A stretch of DNA of 64,000 nucleotides from JAMHWF01 sp048500255 (GTDB lineage: Bacteria; Pseudomonadota; Gammaproteobacteria; Burkholderiales; Burkholderiaceae_C), in assembly GCA_048500255.1 (NCBI GenBank), contig JASNYH010000007.1:134522-198521 (forward strand), given 5' to 3'. The translations under genes were made by a program, and so were the position numbers. Position 1 is the first letter of the stretch; each line of letters begins with the position of its first letter. Under the pieces are notes generated by a model. The model saw only the letters and a list, made by a program, of their open reading frames with translations, had not been told where the DNA came from and ran no database searches. Shown here one piece after another: positions 1 through 5,876 of the stretch.

Positions 1-351
1 AACAAGGTGGCCGAGCTCGACGAGATCGACACCGTGATCAAGGCCTACCAGCTCTACGTCGAGCAGGCGCGGGCGCAGAACCTCGAGGCGCTGCTGTCGG
101 TCACGCGCGCCTGGCGCCTCGTCAAGTTCGTCGACAACGGCATGCTGACGATGACCCGGTGCTCCAGGTGCCACGGCCACTTCGTCACGCATCCGCACGA
201 GATCGCGCGCCACTTCGTCTGCGGCCTGTGCAACCCGCCGGCGCGCGCCGGCAAGGGCAAGGCTGCCGGCTCGATCCAGTTCGAGAGCGCGTCGCGCAAG
301 GCGCTCGCCGCCGACGAGCTCGACGAGGCCGACGCCGCGCACCTGCACTGA
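1..351 (+). CDS. flhC: Flagellar master regulator FlhC, C-terminal part (cut by window edge)
   Basis: This open frame runs in from the left edge without a start and gives about 116 residues, roughly the C-terminal two thirds of a protein that is usually 180-190 residues. FlhC pairs with FlhD to form the FlhD4C2 activator of class II flagellar operons. Visible family marks are the VIKAYQLY helix and two CxxC pairs (CSRC and CGLC) about 20 residues apart, which bind zinc in FlhC. The tail after the second CxxC is basic and probably disordered. The position just upstream of motA fits the usual flhDC-motAB order of beta- and gammaproteobacteria; flhD should lie immediately left of the window. Confidence 0.93.
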   Translation, partial: NKVAELDEIDTVIKAYQLYVEQARAQNLEALLSVTRAWRLVKFVDNGMLTMTRCSRCHGHFVTHPHEIARHFVCGLCNPPARAGKGKAAGSIQFESASRKALAADELDEADAAHLH

Positions 352-374
352 AACAGCAGACCGCGCGGCGCGTC

Positions 375-1133
375 GTGTTCACCGCTTCCGCCACCCCCGC
401 CGCTCCGCGCCGCGGCGCCTGGCCGCTGCCGGCGCTGCTCGGCTGGGCGCTCGCCTGGGGTGTGTTCGCGCTGCTGCGCGCCAGCGGCGCGCCCGACGGC
501 GTCGCGGCGCTGGCCGGCGTCGCCACCGGCCTCGTGCTCGCCAGCGCGGGCGGCACGCCCTGGCGCCGCTCGATCATCGCCGCGGGCTTTCCCCTCTCCC
601 TCGCCGCGGCCGGGCTTGCCGGCGGCGTGCCGGGCTGGGCCTGGCTCGCGTCGCTGGCGCTGCTGGCGCTGGCCTATCCGGTCGGCGCGTGGCGCGATGC
701 GCCGCTCTTTCCGACGCCGGCCGACGCGCTCGACGCGCTGCCGTCGCACGTGCCGCTCGAGGTCGGCGCGCGCGTGCTCGACGCCGGCTGCGGCCTCGGC
801 CACGGCCTGGCCGCGCTGCGCCGCGCCTGGCCTCATGCGCGCATCGAGGGCGTCGAGCGCAGCTGGCCGCTGGCGCTGGCCGCGCGGCTGCGTTGCCCGT
901 GGGCGGGCGTGAGCGCCGGCGACATGTGGGCGCACGACTGGCGCGGCTGTCACCTCGTCTATCTGTTCCAGCGCCCCGAGAGCATGGCGCGTGCGTGGCA
1001 GAAAGCTTGCGCCGAACTGGCGCCCGGCGCCTGGCTGGCGAGCCTCGAGTTCGCCGTCGACGGCGTGCGGCCGACGGCCGTCGTGCCGTGCCGCGACGGC
1101 CGCCGCGTGTGGCTGTACCGCATCGGGCGCTGA
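375..1133 (+). CDS. Membrane-anchored class I SAM-dependent methyltransferase
   Basis: A 252-residue protein read from a GTG at 375; the frame stays open upstream but overlaps flhC there, so GTG is the first plausible start, 23 bases after the flhC stop. The N-terminal 100 or so residues hold three or four hydrophobic stretches (around LPALLGWALAWGVFALL, GVATGLVLASAG, FPLSLAAAGLAGG, WLASLALLALAYPVGAW). The C-terminal half carries a SAM-binding motif I (VLDAGCGLGHG) followed by an acidic strand end (IEGVERS), as in Rossmann-fold methyltransferases. The substrate cannot be read from the sequence. Its place between flhC and motA suggests a link to motility, but this is inference. No catalytic motif for a specific substrate class was recognised. 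Confidence 0.8.
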   Translation: MFTASATPAAPRRGAWPLPALLGWALAWGVFALLRASGAPDGVAALAGVATGLVLASAGGTPWRRSIIAAGFPLSLAAAGLAGGVPGWAWLASLALLALAYPVGAWRDAPLFPTPADALDALPSHVPLEVGARVLDAGCGLGHGLAALRRAWPHARIEGVERSWPLALAARLRCPWAGVSAGDMWAHDWRGCHLVYLFQRPESMARAWQKACAELAPGAWLASLEFAVDGVRPTAVVPCRDGRRVWLYRIGR

Positions 1134-1157
1134 AGTCCGGCCCGCGCCGGCCGATAA
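1131..1157 (+). promoter_or_regulatory. Sigma-28 (FliA) promoter P1 upstream of motA
   Basis: TGAAGTCC, 11 bases, then GCCGATAA. This matches the enterobacterial FliA consensus (TAAAGTTT-N11-GCCGATAA) with a perfect -10 element and a 15-base gap between the TGAA and GCCGATAA cores. The -35 element overlaps the stop codon of the methyltransferase gene. It lies 162 bases upstream of the motA start and fits class III control of the stator genes. Confidence 0.75.
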
Positions 1158-1223
1158 CACCGGGGAGCTGCGCGCGCGCCGCGCCGCGCCGCCGCCCTGC
1201 ACGCAGCCGCTTCGCCCCAGCGT

Positions 1224-1251
1224 TCAAGTGAGCGCTGCGGCCCGCCGATAA
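1224..1251 (+). promoter_or_regulatory. Second sigma-28 promoter P2 upstream of motA
   Basis: TCAA at 1224-1227, 16 bases, then GCCGATAA at 1244-1251. The -10 element is perfect; the spacer is one base longer than in P1. With P1 it makes a tandem FliA promoter pair in the 185-base gap before motA. No other gene-like content was seen in that gap. Confidence 0.65.
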
Positions 1252-1318
1252 GCAGCCGAGGCCTCGCGCGAATCACGTCGACGGGAAGCGCGCGGCCCGA
1301 CACAGACACCGCAAGACC

Positions 1319-2179
1319 ATGTTCGTCATCATCGGCTACGTCGTCGCGCTGGGTTGCATCTTCGGCGCGTACATCATCCACGGCGGCAACATCGGCGTGA
1401 TCCTGCACGCCATCCCGACCGAGATGATGGCGATCGGCGGCGGCGCGCTCGGCGCCTTCGCCGTCAACAACCAGCCCAAGACGCTCAAGGCCATCGGCAA
1501 GGCGCTGCCGACGCTGCTCAAGAGCTCCAAGTACACCAAGGCGCGCTACATGGAGCTGATGGCGCTGCTCTACGACATCCTGCAGAAGGCGCGCAAGGAA
1601 GGCCTGATGTCGATCGAGAACGACGTCGAGCACCCCGAGGAATCGCCCGTGTTCCAGAAGTACGCGGGCATCTCGGCCGACCACCACGTCGTCGAGTTCA
1701 TCACGGACTACCTGCGCATGATGGTCTCGGGCAACCTCAACGCGCACGAGATCGAGAGCCTGATGGACAGCGAGATCGAGACCCACCACCACGAAGCGCA
1801 CGCGCCGGCGGCGGCGATCGCGCGGCTGGCGGGCGCGCTGCCGGCGTTCGGCATCGTCGCGGCGGTGCTGGGCGTGGTCAACACGATGGGCTCGGTGGGC
1901 CAGCCGCCGGCCGTGCTCGGCCAGATGATCGGCTCGGCGCTCGTCGGCACCTTCCTCGGCATCCTGCTGGCCTATGCGGTGGTCGAACCGCTGGGCGGCC
2001 TGCTCGAGCAGAAGAACGACGAGGGCACGAAGGAGCTGCAGTGCATCAAGACGACGCTGCTGGCCAGCATGCAGGGCTATGCGCCGCAGGTCGCCGTCGA
2101 GTTCGGCCGCAAGGTGCTCTATTCGACGGAGCGCCCGAGCTTCTCCGAGCTCGAGGACCACGTCAAAGGCAAGAAATGA
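1319..2179 (+). CDS. motA: Flagellar stator protein MotA
   Basis: A 286-residue proton-channel subunit of the flagellar stator in the inner membrane, about the family's usual 285-295. Four hydrophobic segments are visible: two near the N-terminus (1-50) and two around 168-192 and 200-225. The two conserved channel prolines are Pro175 (GALPAFG) and Pro224 (VVEPLGG). The cytoplasmic loop has Arg92 and Glu100 (KARKEGLMSIEND), matching E. coli Arg90 and Glu98, which contact FliG. It is preceded by two FliA promoters and followed by motB after a repeat-containing gap. No strong ribosome site was seen before the ATG. Confidence 0.97.
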   Translation: MFVIIGYVVALGCIFGAYIIHGGNIGVILHAIPTEMMAIGGGALGAFAVNNQPKTLKAIGKALPTLLKSSKYTKARYMELMALLYDILQKARKEGLMSIENDVEHPEESPVFQKYAGISADHHVVEFITDYLRMMVSGNLNAHEIESLMDSEIETHHHEAHAPAAAIARLAGALPAFGIVAAVLGVVNTMGSVGQPPAVLGQMIGSALVGTFLGILLAYAVVEPLGGLLEQKNDEGTKELQCIKTTLLASMQGYAPQVAVEFGRKVLYSTERPSFSELEDHVKGKK

Positions 2180-2259
2180 CGGCCCCCCGTCGGCGAGTAC
2201 GCGTCCTGCCCCCCGAGGGGGGCGCGGCCGGCTTGGGGCGGCCCGGCGCTCGGCCGCGC
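2177..2259 (+). repeat. Structured intergenic repeat, copy A (two-hairpin element)
   Basis: Starts at the motA stop (TGACG), then CGAGTACG at 2194-2201, a GC hairpin (CCCCCC 2209-2214, GA, GGGGGG 2217-2222) and a second stem GCGGCCG (2224-2230) / CGGCCGC (2251-2257) enclosing the 20-base loop GCTTGGGGCGGCCCGGCGCT. The same loop recurs in copy B (20831-20933), and its 13-base core in copy C (30968-31018, opposite strand), with different stem sequences each time. Here it fills the motA-motB gap and could attenuate or modulate motB expression. Confidence 0.8.
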
Positions 2260-2279
2260 GCGCGTGACTGGGGGCTGTG

Positions 2280-3275
2280 ATGGCTGGAGACGCGAAGCGG
2301 CTGCAGCCGATCATCGTCAAGCGCATCAAGAAGGGCGGCCACGGCCACCACGGCGGCGCCTGGAAGATCGCCTATGCCGACTTCGTCACGGCGATGATGG
2401 CCTTCTTCCTGCTGATGTGGCTGCTCGGCTCGACGAGCGAGGGCGACCGCAAGGGCATCGCCGACTACTTCAACTCGCCGCTGAAGATCTCGCTGCTCGG
2501 CGGCGGCACCGGCTCGGGCGACGCGTCGCACGTCGTCAAGGGCGGCGGGCAGGATCTCTCGCGCACGCACGGCCAGGTCAAGAACGGCGACGTCGAGGCG
2601 CCGCGCCGCACGATCAACCTGAAGGCGCTCAAGGCCGAGCAGAAGCGCGCCGAGATCGCGCGGCTTGAGGCGCTGCAAAAGCGCGTCGAGGACGCCATCG
2701 CCGCGAGCTCCAAGCTTGCCCCGCTGCACTCGCAGATGCGGCTGGACATGACGGCCGACGGCCTGCGCATCCAGATCGTCGACGAGCAGAGCCGCCCGAT
2801 GTTCGACAGCGGCAGCGCCGTCGTGAAGCCCTACATGCGCGAGCTGCTGCGCGAGATCGGCGCCGTGCTCACCGAGGTGCCCAACCGCCTCACGCTCGAG
2901 GGCCACACCGACGCGTCGCCGTTCAGCGCCGGCGAGCACGGCTACAGCAACTGGGAGCTCTCGAGCGACCGCGCCAACGCGTCGCGTCGCGAGCTGCTCG
3001 CCGGCGGGCTGCCGGCCGAGCGCGTGCTGCGCGTGCAGGGCCTGGCGTCGAGCGTGCCGTTCGACAAGACCGATCCGGCGAGCCCGACCAACCGGCGCAT
3101 CAGCATCATCGTGATGAACCGCGACGCCGAGGACCGCTTCTTCGACAAGCCCGTCGAGCCGCCCGAGCCCGGCGAGGCCACGCCCGGCGCCGGCCCGTCG
3201 GCTGCCGCGCCGCCGCCGGCGCTGGCGGCGCCGCTCGTCGCGCAGGGCTCAAGCCCGCCGCTCAACGCCCGATAA
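2280..3275 (+). CDS. motB: Flagellar stator protein MotB
   Basis: A 331-residue partner of MotA that anchors the stator to peptidoglycan. The N-terminus is basic (IIVKRIKKGGHGHHGGAWK) and leads into a single membrane helix with the proton-carrying aspartate at Asp34 (YADFVTAMMAFFLLMWLL). The periplasmic OmpA-like domain is at about 150-285, with the TLEGHTDASPF and NRRISI motifs. The C-terminal 45 residues are a Pro/Ala/Glu-rich tail. ATG at 2280 is preferred over the adjoining GTG at 2277 because MotB proteins start close to this point. The gap from motA is filled by a structured repeat. The end of the gene doubles as a promoter (see 3249-3275). Confidence 0.96.
   Translation: MAGDAKRLQPIIVKRIKKGGHGHHGGAWKIAYADFVTAMMAFFLLMWLLGSTSEGDRKGIADYFNSPLKISLLGGGTGSGDASHVVKGGGQDLSRTHGQVKNGDVEAPRRTINLKALKAEQKRAEIARLEALQKRVEDAIAASSKLAPLHSQMRLDMTADGLRIQIVDEQSRPMFDSGSAVVKPYMRELLREIGAVLTEVPNRLTLEGHTDASPFSAGEHGYSNWELSSDRANASRRELLAGGLPAERVLRVQGLASSVPFDKTDPASPTNRRISIIVMNRDAEDRFFDKPVEPPEPGEATPGAGPSAAAPPPALAAPLVAQGSSPPLNAR
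3249..3275 (+). promoter_or_regulatory. Sigma-28 promoter P3 inside the 3' end of motB, serving cheY-cheZ
   Basis: TCAA at 3249-3252, 15 bases, then CCCGATAA at 3268-3275. The spacing equals P1 and the -10 element differs from consensus only in its first base. The last three bases of the -10 box are the TAA stop codon of motB, so one sequence does two jobs. The cheY start is 52 bases downstream. Confidence 0.7.
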
Positions 3276-3327
3276 CGGAGTCATCCCAGCGCGAGAGCGC
3301 ATCGCAGCAGCAGCCGAGGTTCTCCCC

Positions 3328-3720
3328 ATGAGTTCCGCCACCGACATGAAATTCCTGATCGTCGACGACTTCTCGACCATGCGCCGCATCGTGCGCGGGT
3401 TGCTGAAGGAAAGCGGCTTCCACAACGCCGAGGAGGCCGAAGACGGCGTGATGGCGCTGCAGAAGCTGCGCAACGACCGCTTCGACTTCATCGTCAGCGA
3501 CATCAACATGCCCAACATGAACGGCTTCGAGCTGCTGGCGCAGATCAAGGCCGACGAGACGCTCAAGCACCTGCCGGTGCTGATGGTCACGGCCGAGGCG
3601 CGCAAGGAAGACATCGTGCGCGCCGCGCAGGACGGCGCCGCCGGCTACATCGTCAAGCCGTTCACCAAGGCGACGCTCGAAGAAAAAGTGCAGAAGATCC
3701 TGCAGAAGATGGGCAAATAA
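3328..3720 (+). CDS. cheY: Chemotaxis response regulator CheY (first copy)
   Basis: A 130-residue single receiver domain that, when phosphorylated by CheA, binds the flagellar switch (FliM/FliN). All active-site residues are present: Asp13-Asp14 (IVDD), phospho-acceptor Asp58 (VSDINMPNMNG), Thr88 (VLMVTAEA) and Lys110 (IVKPF), with Tyr107 at the switch position. These are one residue off E. coli CheY numbering. It is followed after 18 bases by cheZ, as in many proteobacteria. A second CheY lies next to cheA at 43173. The pairing with cheZ suggests this copy is the motor-binding one. Confidence 0.96.
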   Translation: MSSATDMKFLIVDDFSTMRRIVRGLLKESGFHNAEEAEDGVMALQKLRNDRFDFIVSDINMPNMNGFELLAQIKADETLKHLPVLMVTAEARKEDIVRAAQDGAAGYIVKPFTKATLEEKVQKILQKMGK

Positions 3721-3738
3721 GAACCAAGGCGCAACCCC

Positions 3739-4371
3739 ATGACGACCGTCACCACCCTCCCGGCTGCCCCGGCCGCCGCAGCCGCCGAGACCCCGTCGGA
3801 CGTGCACCAGCAGCTCGGCGAGATGGCGCGCCAACTGCACGACACGCTGTCCCAGCTCGGCCTGATGCCGCGCCTGGGCGAGCTGACCGACTCGCTGCCC
3901 GACGCGCGCAGCCGCCTGACCTACATCGCCACCAAGACGGGCGAGGCCGCCGAGAAGGTGCTCAACCTCGTCGACAGCGCGAAGGCCGAGCACGGCAGCA
4001 TCGCCGACGCGACGCGCCGCATGGCGCAGTCGATCGTCGCCGACCCGGTCAAGGCCGTGGCGTCGGGCGCCGTGATGAACTTCGTCGGCGACGTCGAGGC
4101 GTCGACGGCGCGCATCGACCGGCACCTGACCGACATCATGATGGCGCAGGACTTCCACGACCTGACCGGCCAGGTGGTCGCCAAGGTCGTCAAGCTCGCC
4201 GGCGACATCGAGGACCAGCTGCTCAAGCTGCTGGTGCGCACCGCGCCGGCCGGCCAGCGCCCGCTGGACCCGGCGCTGCTGCACGGCCCCGTCGTCGACC
4301 CGAAGGGCCGCACCGACGTCGTCGCCAACCAGGAACAGGTCGACGACTTGCTGGCGAGCCTCGGGTTCTAG
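3739..4371 (+). CDS. cheZ: CheY-phosphate phosphatase CheZ
   Basis: A 210-residue, mostly helical protein that dephosphorylates CheY-P and ends the tumble signal. The catalytic segment MMAQDFHDLTGQVV contains Asp141 and Gln145, matching E. coli Asp143 and Gln147. The last residues, QVDDLLASLGF, are the conserved C-terminal helix that docks on CheY. Between catalytic centre and tail is a Pro-rich linker. It is co-oriented with cheY and probably co-transcribed from the promoter overlapping the motB stop. A hairpin-rich repeat follows the stop codon directly. Confidence 0.96.
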   Translation: MTTVTTLPAAPAAAAAETPSDVHQQLGEMARQLHDTLSQLGLMPRLGELTDSLPDARSRLTYIATKTGEAAEKVLNLVDSAKAEHGSIADATRRMAQSIVADPVKAVASGAVMNFVGDVEASTARIDRHLTDIMMAQDFHDLTGQVVAKVVKLAGDIEDQLLKLLVRTAPAGQRPLDPALLHGPVVDPKGRTDVVANQEQVDDLLASLGF

Positions 4372-4444
4372 ACCCCCCGAAGCGGCTTCGCCGCTCCCCC
4401 AGGGGGCGCCACTGGCGGACCGGCGGAGCCGGATCCGCGGTGGC
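4372..4444 (+). repeat. Hairpin repeat downstream of cheZ, copy D (diverged)
   Basis: Starts directly after the cheZ stop. It contains AGCGGC-TTC-GCCGCT (4381-4395), CCCCC-A-GGGGG (4396-4406) and a longer interrupted stem GCCAC..GCGGA / TCCGC..GTGGC (4408-4444). The layout of a C-run/G-run hairpin followed by a longer stem resembles copies A-C, but the conserved loop core is absent. It may serve as the cheZ transcription terminator. The rest of the gap to flhB (4445-4544) shows nothing recognisable. Confidence 0.55.
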
Positions 4445-4544
4445 CGCTTGATCCGTGACGCCGCATCGCTTGGCGTCATTTGGCGGGGTTTCGTGCCGCT
4501 GATCCGCGCCGCCGGCGCGGGTCGGGCGGGAACAATCGGCGGCC

Positions 4545-5714
4545 ATGGCCGACTCGAGCGCGCAAGACCGCAACCTGCCAGCGTCGCAGCGCAAGCTGCA
4601 GCGCGTGCGCGAGCAAGGACAGGTCGCGCGTTCGCGCGACCTGTCGCACTTCGCCGCCGTCGCCGCCGGCGCCGCCGCGCTGTGGGCCTTCGGCCCCGCC
4701 GCGGCGCGCGCGCTGCAGCAGGCGATCGCCGACATGCTGCGCTTCGACGCGACGGCGCTCGCCACGCCCGCCGCGATGGGCGAACGCATGGCCGCGCTGA
4801 TGCCGCTGTTCATCGCCGTCGTGCTGCCGCTGGGCGCGCTGATGATGACGGTGGCGCTGGCCGGCGCCATCGCCGGCGGCGGCTGGGTGTGGACCTTCAA
4901 GCCGCTCGCGCCGAACTTCGGCAAGCTCAACCCGCTGGCCGGCCTGCCGCGGATGCTGTCGAAGCGCCAGCTCGGCGACACGCTCAAGGCCTGCGCGCTG
5001 GCGTTGCTGATCGGCGGCCTGGGCGCCTGGTACCTGGCGCGCGAGATCGAGTCGTTCGGCGCCGCGCTGGCGCTGCCGCTGCCGACGGCGCTGGCGCACG
5101 TCGGCCGCACGCTGGCCGGCGGCGTCGCGCTCGTCGTGCTGCTGCTGGCGGCGTTCGCGCTCGTCGACGTGCCGCTGCAGCGCCACCTGCACACGGCGCG
5201 CCAGAAGATGACGCACCAGGAGGCCAAGCAGGAGCACAAGGAGCTCGAGGGCAACGCCGAGGTCAAGTCCAAGGTCAAGGCGCTGATGCGCGAGCGCGCC
5301 AACCGCCGCATGATCGCCGCCGTGCCGAAGGCCGACCTCGTCGTGATGAACCCGACGCACTACGCCGTCGCGTTGAAGTACGACGACGCCACGATGGCCG
5401 CGCCGCGCGTCGTCGCCAAGGGCGCCGACCTGCTCGCGATGCGCATCCGCGACGCCGCCGCCGAGCACAAGGTGCCGGTGCTGCAGGCGCCGGCGCTCGC
5501 GCGCGCGCTCTACGCCCACGCCCAGCTCGACCGCGAGATCCCGGGCGCCCTCTTCGCCGCGGTGGCGCAGGTGCTGGCCTACGTCTACCAGCTCAAGGCA
5601 GCGCTCGCCGGCCACGGCCCGCAGCCGGCCGACCTGCCGCCGCTGAACGTGCCGCCCGAGCTCGATCCGCACGACCCGGCGTCGCGCCGCGCGCGCACGA
5701 GCGACGCCGGCTGA
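4545..5714 (+). CDS. flhB: Flagellar type III export switch protein FlhB
   Basis: A 389-residue inner-membrane export-gate protein that switches substrate specificity from rod/hook to filament proteins. The N-terminus has the family pattern ASQRKLQRVREQGQVARSRDL. Four hydrophobic segments follow between about residues 25 and 215. The self-cleavage site NPTH is at residues 269-272, the same position as in E. coli FlhB, followed by HYAVALKYD. The C-terminal tail beyond about 355 is Pro/Asp-rich. It is co-oriented with flhA, as in the usual flhB-flhA pair, with a 162-base gap holding an inverted repeat. Confidence 0.96.
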   Translation: MADSSAQDRNLPASQRKLQRVREQGQVARSRDLSHFAAVAAGAAALWAFGPAAARALQQAIADMLRFDATALATPAAMGERMAALMPLFIAVVLPLGALMMTVALAGAIAGGGWVWTFKPLAPNFGKLNPLAGLPRMLSKRQLGDTLKACALALLIGGLGAWYLAREIESFGAALALPLPTALAHVGRTLAGGVALVVLLLAAFALVDVPLQRHLHTARQKMTHQEAKQEHKELEGNAEVKSKVKALMRERANRRMIAAVPKADLVVMNPTHYAVALKYDDATMAAPRVVAKGADLLAMRIRDAAAEHKVPVLQAPALARALYAHAQLDREIPGALFAAVAQVLAYVYQLKAALAGHGPQPADLPPLNVPPELDPHDPASRRARTSDAG

Positions 5715-5753
5715 CACGCCGGCACGGGCCGCGCGCCCACGCCGTGAAGCTGG

Positions 5754-5778
5754 GCCGGATTCACGCCGCTTATCCGGC
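5754..5778 (+). promoter_or_regulatory. Inverted repeat in the flhB-flhA gap, possible operator
   Basis: Perfect 7-base arms GCCGGAT (5754-5760) and ATCCGGC (5772-5778) around an 11-base centre. Directly downstream is CTCAAGTCCGG, which resembles the -35 region of promoter P1, but the expected GCCGATAA box is replaced by a poor match (CGGGACAAT). It may be an activator site or a weak promoter for flhA. The assignment is speculative. Confidence 0.3.
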
Positions 5779-5876
5779 TCAAGTCCGGCCGGGCCCCTCG
5801 GGACAATCTCGGACGTGAAGCCCGCATTCCGCCCTCGCCCCCATCCGCGCGCCGCCGCCGTCGCGCGCCGCGTGCG

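Noticed and set aside
5770..5810. Possible sigma-28 promoter before flhA (CTCAAGTCC followed by CGGGACAAT)
   Set aside because: The -35 part fits, but the -10 part does not match GCCGATAA well enough to claim; only the adjacent inverted repeat was kept as a weak feature.
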